Shown: piece after piece, positions 10,673-21,675 of the stretch
Layout of the letters: each line of letters begins with the position of its first letter
Numbering within the stretch: position 1 is the stretch's first letter
Program-made: the position numbers and the translations under genes
Source of the DNA: Hydrangea macrophylla
Taxonomy: Eukaryota; Streptophyta; Magnoliopsida; Cornales; Hydrangeaceae
Assembly: GCA_033977485.1 (NCBI GenBank)
Contig: CM066984.1
Coordinates: 26,805,001 to 26,869,000 of the forward strand
DNA length: 64,000 nt
Direction: 5' to 3'
The notes under the pieces: model-generated
The model's database searches: none
What the model saw: only the letters and a program-made list of their open reading frames with translations
Told to the model about the DNA's origin: nothing

Positions 10673-11334
10673 TTTCGGATTCTTGAAAACATTTTATGCA
10701 GTATTTCTGACTTTCTGCTTTACAAATTTGTTATCAAACTATCCCCAAACGCTCAGTTTGTCGAAATAGTCTTTAAACTTAAAGCCTTAAGGCATTTTTC
10801 TTCAATACATTTTACAAACAACCCTCAAGGCTAACACCATTGTAGGTGCGAGTCTTAACTATTGATCTAAACTGCTTTTATATGTTTCAAACTTAATTGT
10901 GATGACATAGTCTTGGTCATGAAAGGGCTATGGATTCTTTATCCTAAGAGAAATACAGAATACTATAGAAGATGTACTCTATTGAGCTTCAATATAACTG
11001 CATGGTAGATGGCTAGGTCACGGTGGATTTATGTAATCCCAACATTCCCCTTTATTAAGAAAAACACATTTTTAAACATTGCTTTAGTTAGTTAGTTAAT
11101 CGTTAGTTTAAATTATTTTAGTTGCTTTAATTTTAGTAGTTACTTTGTAGAACTTTGTGTTCTACACCCTTTAAATCTTGATTTTTATTTTCCTATTAGA
11201 GATTAGTCTAGGTATTTAGTTTAACACCTACACTGTGGGATCGACCTAGTCTTAACCAGATTACTACTTGCACGGTTACCTACACTTGGGTATAGCACAC
11301 AAGCGCACACAGGAAAATTCTCGTGTCAAGTTTT

Positions 11335-11352
11335 TGGCGCCGTTGCCTGGGA
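11335..11352 (+). other. Primer binding site of the Athila-like element
   Basis: TGGCGCCGTTGCCTGGGA lies six bases after the LTR end. This is the plant gypsy PBS usually assigned to tRNA-Asp, with one T where the common form has G. Confidence 0.85.
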
Positions 11353-11455
11353 ATCGACAAGCTAACGCTTAGATTACCTCAATCTATTCTTATCTCTTTT
11401 TGTTTTCTTTTGTCTTTTAGTCTTTAGATTAAAACTACTTAGGATCTTTCCTTTT

Positions 11456-13373
11456 ATGTCCGACAATTCCTTTGAAGGAACTTACGAAAACCCACTCTAC
11501 TCATCCGATTCATCTAGTTTTATTAATCCTTTAGTAACACCAACAGATTCAATGGCCGACAATCAAAGTGAAAACGGTGAGAATGTGGTCGTACCAATTG
11601 ATGATTCGCTTCGTCCTTTGTGCGATCTCATGACACCTGAACACGCTCCAACACCTTCTTGTATTCTCATTCCACCTCATGCTGGCGAATTTCAATTTCG
11701 CAATGGAATGGTTCAACTCCTTCCAACATTCCATGGAATCGATAGCGAGAAGGCATATCTACATGTCAAGGACATCGAAGATGTTTGTAAAACATTTTCA
11801 CAAAATTATCCTGTAGACGTGACACGCCTAATGCTATTTCCTTTCACTTTGAAGGATAAAGCAAAAGCGTGGCTGCTCACTTTAAAGCCAAATTCAATCT
11901 ATATCTGGAATGTGATGAAACTTGCATTTTTAAAGAAATTCTTTCCTCCTCGCATGACCATTGAGCTTAAGCGACAAATTAACTCTTACAAACCAAAAAA
12001 CATCGAAACCTTCACCCAAACTTAGGAGCGTTTCAAGGATTTGCTTCTATCATGCCCACATCATGGGTATGAAAAATGGCGAACCCTAAGATACTTTTAC
12101 GAAGGGTTAAACGGTGAAACTAAAAAGTTGGTCGAAACTATGAGTTCAGGGCCATTTCTTTGCAAAAATACTGAAGAAGCTGAAGCTCACTTTGAGTGGC
12201 TAGCTGAACATGCCCATGAATGGTCCAATTCAGAAGATGTCCCACGCTCACATATATCCTGTGTAGAGGAGAAGAGCCTATATCAATTAAAAAGTGAGGA
12301 TCATCTAATGAGTAAATATGAAGAACTATCTAAAAAGGTAGAAGAGTTGGCATTGAAAGGAGAGTGTTCTAGGCAGGTTTTACCTAAAGAACCGTGTGGC
12401 ACATGCAACATGTTGGGACACACCAATCAATATTGTCCCAATGTGCCGTACTTTCAAGAACAACCCCCCATGGAAATGAATGACATGCAAGGGTATAGGG
12501 GGGGTGGGGAATTCCTACAATAATAACAACATTCAGAATAACAATAGATGGAATCACCTCTGGTTTGATTGGAAAAACGATGTTGGGACCCAAAACCAAT
12601 ATCAACAACAACAGCCCTACATTAACAATAATCACTATCAAGGGCAATACAATAGGTAGTCCCAGCCATTCAATCAAAATAGATCAAATAACTATAATCA
12701 TGCTCAACCCTTTAATAATCCGCAAGCAAATGTGTACGTGCCACCTCACAAAAATGTGCAGGAGGAAGATCGAATCTCTGATGCGAATTTAACACAACAG
12801 TTAATTCAAATGATGAGTAAAATGTCTGCAATATTAGAGAGAATGGATGCACGACAAGAGGGGTTAAGTGGAACATTTCCTGCTCAACCACTTCAAAACC
12901 CTAAGTGATACAAAAATGGTCCCACTAATCATGAACAGGCAAAAGCCGTGACTACACTGAGAAGCGGCAAGGTCATAGGGCAAAACATGCCTCATTCTAC
13001 TCCCGAGGAGTATGAAAAGGATGAAGTGGTAAATAAAAGCAAACCATCCACTCAAGAAAAGGAGTTGTCCACTAATGATAAACCAGAAGAATCAAATGAT
13101 GACACTCCTAAAGAAGTAGAAAAAGTCGAGAGAAAGCCCAGAAAGGAGCCTATCAATGATGAATTACCTAAATGCCCTTTCCCCGTGCCTTACCCTCAAA
13201 GGCTTAAGAAACCCCAAAATGAGGCAAAGAATCAGGAGTTCTTGGAATTGTTTAAACAAGTCAAGATAAATCTTCCACTCCTTGATGCAATCAAACAGGT
13301 GCCGGCCTATGCTAAAAATCTAAAAGACTTATATACGGTAAAAAGGATCCAAAGTGTAAAGAAACATGCTTAG
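11456..13373 (+). pseudogene. Gag of the Athila-like element, broken
   Basis: Opens MSDNSFEGTYENP and holds the capsid-like run FHGIDSEKAYLHVKDIEDV and AKAWLLTLKPNSIYIWNVMK, then FYEGLNGETKKLVE. A zinc knuckle CGTCNMLGHTNQYC (C-x2-C-x4-H-x4-C) lies near 12395. In-frame TAG at 12023. A frameshift in the G-rich stretch near 12498 is followed by a long Asn/Gln-rich linker, with TAG at 12657 and TGA at 12906. The last part has AVTTLRSGKVIGQN and LLDAIKQVPAYAKNLKDLY, which are signatures of the gag-protease link in Athila. It ends at TAG 13371. Start chosen as the first ATG after the PBS in the homologous frame. Confidence 0.8.
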
Positions 13374-13429
13374 GTCGCTTGCCAAGCAAGCGCAATCATT
13401 CAAAATGAATTACATCTGAAGCTCAAAGA

Positions 13430-14105
13430 CACAAGACCCTGGCACTCCAACTGTCTCGTGCTGTATTGGAAATCAAAGGATAGACAACGCACTCCTTGAT
13501 CTAGGAGCAAGCGTGAACCTGCTACCATACTCACTTTATAAACAACTAGGGTTGGGTGAACTCAAACCTGCCCGAGTTGCGTTACAACTGCCAGATAGGT
13601 CAGTCAAATATCCTAGAGGAATACTAGAAGATGTCCCTGTACAAATAGACACATTTGTCTTCCCGGTCAATTTTGTGATTTTGGACACTGAACCGATGTC
13701 TAACCCATGCTCACAAATCCCGGTGATATTTGGACGTCCATTCCTTAACACCATAGATGCCACAATCAAAATACAAAGTGGTATCATGACCATCGTATTC
13801 GGGAACATGACCTTCAATGTCAAGATATTTTCAAATCCCTGACCTGACGAATACGAGGATGAAGAGGAAGTCAACTACATTGAGACGGTCATCGAAGATG
13901 AGGCCAATTTCGTTGACTATAAAGATCCTTTGGAAGTAGTAGTGTCACAATATGACGCAGTCTACAAACCTAATGATTCAACTCCATTGGATGCTGCCCT
14001 AAATCATGCCTGCCTCATGATGGAAACAAAAGAGGAAGATAGAGCTGAATGCATGTGGGTCACACCATATGAACCCTTGCCTCCAAAAACAAAGTTAGCC
14101 ATGCC
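13430..14105 (+). pseudogene. Aspartic protease of the Athila-like element, broken
   Basis: Retropepsin that would process the polyprotein. After a frameshift near 13430 the frame reads CCIGNQRIDNALLDLGASVN, with the active site DLGAS at about 13498. The flap region and IPVIFGRPFLNTIDATIKIQ follow, close to the conserved hydrophobic IxGRPFL of plant gypsy proteases. TGA at 13840, then an acidic linker (DEYEDEEEVNY) leading to RT. Another frame change lies near 14100. Confidence 0.75.
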
Positions 14106-17032
14106 TTGAACTTTCAGTTTCCCGATTTAGAATTAAAGGAGCTTCCAAAAGAGCTCAAATATGCTTTTCTGGGGACTGAAAAGACTTATCCTGTTATAAT
14201 CTCAGCTACATTGAATTCTGAACAAGAGGATAAGTTAATTCAAATGCTCAAACAACATAAGGGAGCATTGGGCTGGACTAGTGCCGACCTAAAAGGCATA
14301 AGTCCATCTGTTTTCACCCATAATATATATCTGGTGCAAGACGCTAAACCTTAACGACAAATGCAAAGGCGTCAGAATCCCAATATCTAAGAAGTCATCA
14401 AAAAGGAAGTCCTAAACCTTCTTGACATTGGGATTATATATCCTATTCTGACAGCCCTTGGGTTAGTCCAACCCATGTGGTGCCCAAAAAGGCTGGTATA
14501 ACGGTTATCCCAAATAAAGATGGCGAATTAGTACCAACACGCGTCCCCACCGGATGGCGGATGTGTATTGATTACTGAAAATTAAATATTGTGACTCGAA
14601 AAGACCACTTTCCACTACCATTTATGGATCAGATGTTAGAACGAGTGGCGGGTCATAAGTACTATTGCTTCTTGGACGGATACAGTGGGGACAATCAAAT
14701 TGAAACTGCTCCTGAGGATCAGGAGAAAACTACTTTCACTTGTCAGTTTGGTACATTCGCCTATTGTCGTATGCCCTTCGGCTTATGCAATGCACCTGCT
14801 ACCTTTCAGCGGTGCATGTTGAGCATATTCAGTGATATGGTCGAACAAACACTCGAAGTCTTTATGGATGATTTCTTAGTGTTCGGCCATAGTTTTGAAA
14901 ATTGCTTAGATAATCTGGAACGTGTATTGGCAAGATGCGAGGACAAACGCTTAGTACTGAACTGGGAGAAGTTTCACTTCATGGTGACCAAGGGAATTGT
15001 CCTCAGCCACATTATTTCTGATAAAGGTATCCAAGTTGATAAAGCAAAAATCGATATAATCTCGAACCTACCTGTCCCCCGTATAGTTAAAGACATCTGA
15101 TCTTTTCTGGGGCACGCAGGATTTTATCGTCGCTTTATCCAAAACATTAGTGCGATCTTCCGACCACTGTGCCAACTCTCAGTCAATGATGCACCTTTCG
15201 AGTGGTCAGAAAACTGTCAAACATCCTTTGACGCACTAAAGGAACACCTTACCTCCGGACCAATAATCCAGGCACCCGACTGGGGTTTGCCTTTCGATCT
15301 AATGTGTGACGCTAGTGACTACGCCATTGGTGCAGTCCTAGGACATAGGAAGGATAATAAGCCCTATGTAATATACTATGCTATTCGAACACTTAACGAA
15401 GCTCAAATATTGAACTATACGACTACCGAAAAAGAGCTACTGGCAATAGTTTTTGCTCTAGACAAATTCAGGTCATATCTGATAGGATCCCCAATCGTCT
15501 GTTTTACTGACCATTCGGCCCTCAAGTACCTCCTATCTAAGAAGAACGCAAAACAGAGGCTTATTCGTTGGATACTCTTACTCCAAGAATTTAATATCAC
15601 AATTAAGGATAAAAAGGGAGTGGAAAATGTGGTCGCTGACCACTTATCTCGGTTGACATTTACTGACAACACTGAACCCGTACCAATCAAAGATGAATTC
15701 CTAGATGAGCAACTGATAGCTATTTCCAGTTTGCCTTGGTATACAGATCTAATAAATTACCTTGTTACGGGAGAGACTCCTAGACATTGGTCAAATCAAG
15801 ACAGGAAACGGTTCCTCTTATTCGCACATCATTTCTTTTTCGATTACCATTACTTATTTAAGTATTGTGCTAATCAGGTCATCAGGCGTTGCATCCCTAA
15901 TGAGGATATAACCGTAATTTTAGCCTCATGCCACTCTGAAGCCTCCGGAGGTCATTTTGCCTTACAAAAGACTGCACAAAAAGTTCTACACAACAGTTTC
16001 TATTGGCCCACTGTGTTTAATGATGCTTATGCTTTTTGCAAAATGTGCCAACGCTGCCAAAAGCTTGGTAAAATTTCAAAAAGGAACTCCATGCCCTTAA
16101 CTCCAATTATCACAATTGAAATATTCGATTGTTGGGGCATAGACTTCATGGGCCCATTTCCAAAATCTAATAACTGTGAATACATACTCCTAGCTGTAGA
16201 GTATATATCAAAATGGGTGGAAGCGATACCGACGAGAAGCAAAGACCACAAAACAGTAATGTCCTTTCTTATAGAACACATTCTGTCGCATTTCGAAACC
16301 CCAAAAGCGTTAATCAGTGACCAAGGCAAGCACTTTTGCAATAGGCCTTTGGAATCAGTACTCAAGAAATATGGGGTAAACCACAAGATCGCTCTAGCCT
16401 ATCACCCACAAATAAACGGGCAGGAAGAATTGGCTAACCGCAAAATCAAGCTTATACTAGAAAAGACAGTTAGTTTCAACAAAAAGGACTGGGCTTATAA
16501 ACTGACTGATGCTCTATGGGCATATCGTACCGCTTATAAGACAAACTTGGGGATGTCCCCGTACAGGTTAGTGTATGGAAAGGCATGTCACATTCCTGTC
16601 AAAATCGAGCACAAAGAATATTGGACGACACGCTCATTGAACTTCGACATTAAAGAGGGAGGTCATCTCCGGAAACTCCAGTTGGCTGAACTAGAAGAAA
16701 TACGTCGACATGCATAAGACAATGCTAAACTACACAAGGAAAGGTTAAAGGCTCGCCACGATAGAACAATTCTTTGAAAATCTTTCGAGCCGGGGCAGAA
16801 AGTCCTTATGTATGACTTTCGCCTCCACCTTTTTCCAGGTAAACTCCGATCCCGGTGGATAGTCCCATTCCTTGTCAAATCTATTTTTCCACATGGGGCT
16901 GTTGAGTTAGTGAATCCCAAGAACGATGATTGTTTCAAGGTTAATGACCAAAGACTAAAACCGTTCTTGGAGAACTTTTTACCAGAAGCTGAGCACATCG
17001 AGTTAGATGAGCCCGGCTATCCTTCCACCTAA
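14106..17032 (+). pseudogene. RT, RNase H and integrase of the Athila-like element, broken
   Basis: The RT begins FPDLELKELPKELKYAFLG and continues after a frame change near 14430. The conserved WRMCIDY is followed by TGA at 14576. Next come MPFGLCNAPATFQRCM and the active site FMDD (about 14860). TGA at 15098 interrupts what should be a SFLGHAGFYRRFI block. RNase H shows CDASD, TEKELLA, FTDHS and VADHLSRL with the four acidic residues. Integrase has the zinc-binding H...H...C...C (CHSEASGGH, FCKMCQRC), then GIDFMGPF, ISDQGKHF and the HPQINGQEELANR block with its acidic triad. TAA at 16715 and TGA at about 16775 precede the C-terminal GQKVLMYDFRLHLFPGKLRS. From 14591 onward one frame holds throughout. 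Confidence 0.9.
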
Positions 17033-17176
17033 AATACCAAAGCATGTTCACATTATGTTGTTGTACTCGTTCTTTTACTGCATTTCATTTTGTTTTGTTC
17101 TTCTTTGTCTGTTTGAATGTGACTTCGATTTTTAATCTGCTATTCCTTACTGACTCTCCCTTGTAGGATATTAAAT

Positions 17177-17599
17177 ATGTGGGACGGTGATGTTCATTCC
17201 ATAGGGTCATAGGCTGATTCGGAATATCCTAACTCTCCTTGGACTGCCGACGAGATAGCATTCTGCTTTTCTCCTTATCAAGGACCAGGGGCAGATGATG
17301 TAGTGGATCTGACCCATGGGTACATCCCTTTTAACCCTGCTCTCCTCCATATCAATCCTTTTGAGCACATAGAATTTCCTGAAGAGGAAGGAGAACCTGA
17401 AGGGTACTTTGTTAGGGAAGTCGATGAAGCCCTTTTGGAATAATGGGAGAATGACTCAATGTGAGAACCGTGGGAAGAAGAAGATTTACAGGATGTGGTG
17501 CCCGAACGCCATAATGTTGTATTCACGTATGTTGATGACTTCCTTGTCATTGAATTAGTTCCCTATATTTATGTGCATATGAGTTATTTGTTGTTCTGA
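17177..17599 (+). pseudogene. Decayed third ORF downstream of integrase
   Basis: 141 codons from ATG 17177 to TGA 17597, with three in-frame stops (TAG after GDVHSIGS, TAA after DEALLE, TGA soon after). The product would be acidic and proline-containing (SPYQGPGADDVVDL, FPEEEGEPEGYFVREVDEA, EPWEEEDLQDVV). I do not recognise it. Athila elements often have an envelope-like ORF here, but I see no signal peptide or membrane segment, so envelope identity is not supported. Confidence 0.4.
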
Positions 17600-18927
17600 C
17601 TTCAATGCCCCCTACCTGCTAGTGCACATGGTGATATCATGCCAATAGTGAGGTTAATTCTTGGTCAAATTCCTTTCTCTTTCTGTTTTTCTTTATTTAA
17701 TTTTTTTTTCTATTAGTTCTTTCTTTTATCCTATTTAATTTATTTCTTCATTTTCTTTTTGTTTTCCTTTGTTAGGAATTTCATTATGAATCATTTGATC
17801 AGAATTAATGTGACAATTGAATGGTACGTGGCCTAATTAACATACCAATCCAGGCAACTGATGAATATAAAAGCAAAAACATGTACATGCCCGATGAAAA
17901 TAATGAAAAGCAACTTGGCTTTTGTCAACATTAGAATCACTGGTGGGCCCGAATATGTTAGTGTCTTCCATGCTCACCAACCAAAGCCAATTAGATTTTG
18001 ACTTGGTCATGGGCCCACCATATCACCTTTTCAATAGTAATAACCAAGTGTTGGCAGAATGATACAAGGCAAAGAAAGTCTCAGCCCCATAGAACATACG
18101 AGTAATAATCATCAGCCCAAGCCAATCGGGCATGTTTGTGAGGCATATCATGTAATAACTCAGTGGCCCACCATATTGACTTTATGAATGTTGATATGGC
18201 ATAAGAAATACCAGCTTCATGAGCATTTGTGTTCGATGGAACAAACATACGGGGAGCTCGATATAACATAAATGGCCAAACAAGTCTCAAGGCCGATGGA
18301 CTGTGGTGAGCACATGCACTTGGTCAGCGGACTTTCTTGATAATTAATCTAAACTGTAGCCACAGTGATCGGGCTCCAATGGCGGTCCTCATCGGGTTGG
18401 CTTGACCAAACAGTCCGAATGAGATATGTTATTCAGCCCGATGGTTATTAGTTTCAACTTAAAACTCACACTTCCCTACCAACTTTGAACCAGTCACTTA
18501 GCCACGAATTAATGCAATCGGTCTCTTAGTCCAATTAAAATATCTTAATCGGCCTTAAGCAAATTTTGGCTTTAAAAATGTTATTTTTAGGTGCAAACAG
18601 GTGGCGTAATGTACTACCAAAATTTTCACACCGGTCCTACCGGGAGTACGAAACATTATTTGGTTAAAATCTACTAGTATAAAGATGCGGGCGTGCCAGA
18701 CAAATGTCCGCTTAGAACTTAAACAAATTGACAAATCAGACGAGTGAATAGACAGATAAATACAATCTCTTTTATAGGTTCAAATGCTTTAACCAGAAAT
18801 ACCAGACTTTGATTTCGATTAAATCTCTTACAAGTAGAGTTCAATCAGAAGTGGTAATCACGCCTTCTAGTTGGGGGTTTATTGTAAATCTACTCATAGA
18901 ACAAGAATAAAAATTGAAATTGAAAGA
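17600..18927. other. Unassigned stretch after the Athila-like element
   Basis: No gene recognised. A T-rich tract lies at 17680-17775. The words gggcccaccatat and ggcccaccatat recur at 18012 and 18162, and tgggccc at 17945. It may be the 3' untranslated part of the Athila-like element or older sequence; the missing 3' LTR is not in it. Confidence 0.4.
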
Positions 18928-21675
18928 TGTCACACCATTGAGTGGAAAAATAGGGAAAAAAATTCCCACTTTTGGACCCATGGACACGTGACTAGTTGAT
19001 TAACCGTTCTGTCCTTGTAACTTTGCATGTGTAAGCGTAAGGATAATGGTAGAACATATTATAACTTAAACATAACCTCATCATAAATTACAAATAGCTT
19101 ATAAATAAATCACATTATGAAATTACATCAGAGTACAAAAGGTCATTCTAATCTTAAAACATTAACACCAGTACTAAACAACTATCTCCGATCTCTGGCT
19201 TTGCTTTATCCTTCCTTAGCTCCTTAGCACCTCTCTTATGGCTCTTCCCCTTGTTAAAATCAATCCTACAACTGATCCTAGACATTGGAATGCCCAAGGA
19301 GTAATATACCGTCAGCTTTGAAAACAAAGCTGAGTGAGCAACTCAACCTTACAAAAATCCATAATACAAATACCGCTCAACTCATATTGTAGATCTGGAT
19401 ATTAAGATATGGTTAATCTCTTAACAAAGGATGCATTCTTACCACGGGCATAGCAAAGGTCTCAGCATAAATCAATAAGCAACAACATATAAAAATTCTT
19501 ATCAGAAGATGCATTCTGCGTGGGTACACTATCTGTAAAATGATATGCCGGTTACATCATGGCCATTTACCAAAAAGTTAAGACCTAAGCAAGCATTGGT
19601 AGAGGAACCAAACTAGAACCAGAATACTCCAAGACTCACTACTTGAAACAAACCAAGCCACAACCGACTCACGACTGAACACTGGCAGTACTACCTTCTG
19701 CCCATGACCACGACAACACTATACCGACGGTACTAGCTTTCGTCACATACGACATACGACACATCATGCCTAATTTGGCCTTAATACACTCGCTTAGCCC
19801 ACACTTGGCCCTAACTCAGTAGTATTCCTTCATAGGACATGAACCTCAAATGTGAAATACAATCACACATGGCCCTCTAATCACTCACTTAGCCCACAAT
19901 TGGCCCTAACTCAATGACACACAGACCACACGACACAACCAGAACATACTGACAACAATACCACAAGAACACAACATAATCCAAGCTTCTGAATCCATAC
20001 AACACAACCTCAAAACACAACCCATGACTCTTCCCGAATCGACTCAACTCAAAAGAAGACGAATCTAAATGATGTACAGTTTACATATATTACCGAATCA
20101 TTATCATGCAGTGTTTACCATTCCATCTCATTCTTGTGATCATCATATAATCCACATTATTCGTTAAGCAAAAAAGCATGCTGACAAATGTACCTAGATA
20201 AACCCTTTACATGCTTGTAATCATGGTAATACGACATAATCAACACAATAATGCAAGTTACCGAATTCATTAAGCAACCATCCATACCACATACATACAA
20301 CACAATCTACATATAACTTATATATTATCTTCAATTAGTCATACTATGATTAGAGTAAGGTGGAGACTCACCTTGAGAAGATATCAAGCTCAGAACATCA
20401 GTATTTGCTATACGTCATGTTCTATAGCAAATAGACGAATAGAATAAAGTATGAGTGCTAACTACAGGATTATAACGGTAATCTTACCAAATGAGGATAT
20501 AAACCTCAAGGTGATGATCTACGTGTCATTCTAAGTCCAACACCATTGACCAAACTCAAATCAGAGTCCATTGTATTTTATGAGGTAAAAGGTAGGATTT
20601 TCTAGATTAACACGGGCACTAAAGATAGGCCGTATTTTAGACCGAGTTGAAAGTCACAAAATTTGAGGGGAATAATCTACACATTATTTTAAGACTCTAT
20701 GAATTGAATGCGTATTTATCAGAGTCTAAGATTATTTAATATGAATTAATGACGTTAATACATATTGGAAAATTGCTCAAAAAAGGGATTTAAATACATA
20801 AATTTATTTATACGGAGAAATTAGTACTTGGAAATATTTTTAATAAATAATATACGTCCAAATACACTGCGAGTATTTTTCTCATAATTTGCAGAGCTCG
20901 TTTGGTCTTTATAATAAATATAATATTGGTAGAATAGCTCCATATTAATAATTTAAACTACTATTTTAGAATGTTATAACTTTATATACCATTTAATATT
21001 CATCAATACAAAATAATGATAATATCTGGACCCATTGGGTCAACCCAAACTAACCCAAACTAAATGGATAATCCAAATACACTCTCAAAGGAACCCAAAC
21101 CGATGACCAACTTGGTCAAACCTTGACCCGACCCAACCCGACCTAATCGAACTACCATGATAGACTCTCAAAGAGATCTAAACCATTGATCTATCGGGTC
21201 AGATCTAACCCAACCCAATCACAAATAGATAAAGCATATATACAAACAAAATAAACTCAAACTGTTAGCCCAAACCCGAACTGCACCTGTACCATACCCA
21301 AACTCACTTCCACTCACAACGTTGCCCATCCTATACCCGTACCCTTACCCAACTTGGCCAAGATGACCCATCATTAAAACAGCATCGTCCCACTAAATGA
21401 GAACCATGGGTTTTTAAACCCGACCCTAACCCGCTACCATACCCACTTCTACACACAAACCAAATTGACCCAAACCTGACCCGGACCATTTTGTGATAAC
21501 CTGAAAACCCATCATCTTCTTCATCAGCTCTAGCGAGACTAAAGGTTGTCAAAAAAATGTGAACTCGCTAGAAAACTTATGAGGGCTATAACTTCTTTAT
21601 CCCTCCATAGAAATGGCTCATTCCAATGCCAAAGCTTCGTCTCTCCCTCTTCCACAACATCTTCTAGGCTAAGAG
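18928..21675 (-). mobile_element. LTR A (chromovirus-like), minus strand
   Basis: Left end TGTCACACC on + equals a GGTGTGACA LTR end on the minus strand, and an acgtgtcc word lies nearby as in LTR D. From 19160 on it matches copy B (34933-37620) base by base with frequent differences. A perfect hairpin CAGCTTTG-AAAA-CAAAGCTG lies at 19313-19332. The right side stops at 21675 against another LTR start. No PBS or coding region attached, so it is a solo or truncated LTR. It lacks about 250 bases present in B near 36720-36970. Confidence 0.6.
19313..19332 (-). other. Perfect hairpin in LTR A
   Basis: Eight-base stem CAGCTTTG/CAAAGCTG with a four-base loop. It stands where the Tekay, D and E LTRs have their double hairpin. 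Confidence 0.6.

Larger units (their letters stand above)
9765..11328 (+). repeat. 5' LTR of the Athila-like element
   Basis: 1564 bases, opening TGACAAGCGGGGG and closing CTCGTGTCA, so the ends form the inverted repeat TGACA/TGTCA. Near the end it carries tgtgggatcgacc, typical of Athila LTR ends. Two clusters of palindromic words lie inside (10020-10112 and 10563-10672). A possible TATA is in the phrase cagttttatagag near 10193. Confidence 0.8.
9765..17600 (+). mobile_element. Athila-like retrotransposon, 3' LTR missing
   Basis: 5' LTR 9765-11328, PBS at 11335, gag, protease, RT, RNase H and integrase in the order of Ty3/gypsy elements, then a decayed ORF. The Athila group is indicated by the PBS, the protease motif DLGAS, the AVTTLRSGKV phrase after gag and the FMDD form of the RT active site. 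The base pairs before the LTR are gaatc (9760-9764). No copy of the LTR is seen downstream before 18928, so the 3' part was lost. Internal stops and at least four frame changes mark it as old. Confidence 0.8.

Noticed and set aside
15415..16386. Open frames of 91 and 119 codons on the minus strand inside the Athila-like pol
   Set aside because: They are shadows of the RNase H and integrase frame on the + strand, with no motif of their own.
17600..18927. 3' LTR of the Athila-like element
   Set aside because: No TGACAAGCGGGG start, palindrome cluster or tgtgggatcgacc end could be found here.
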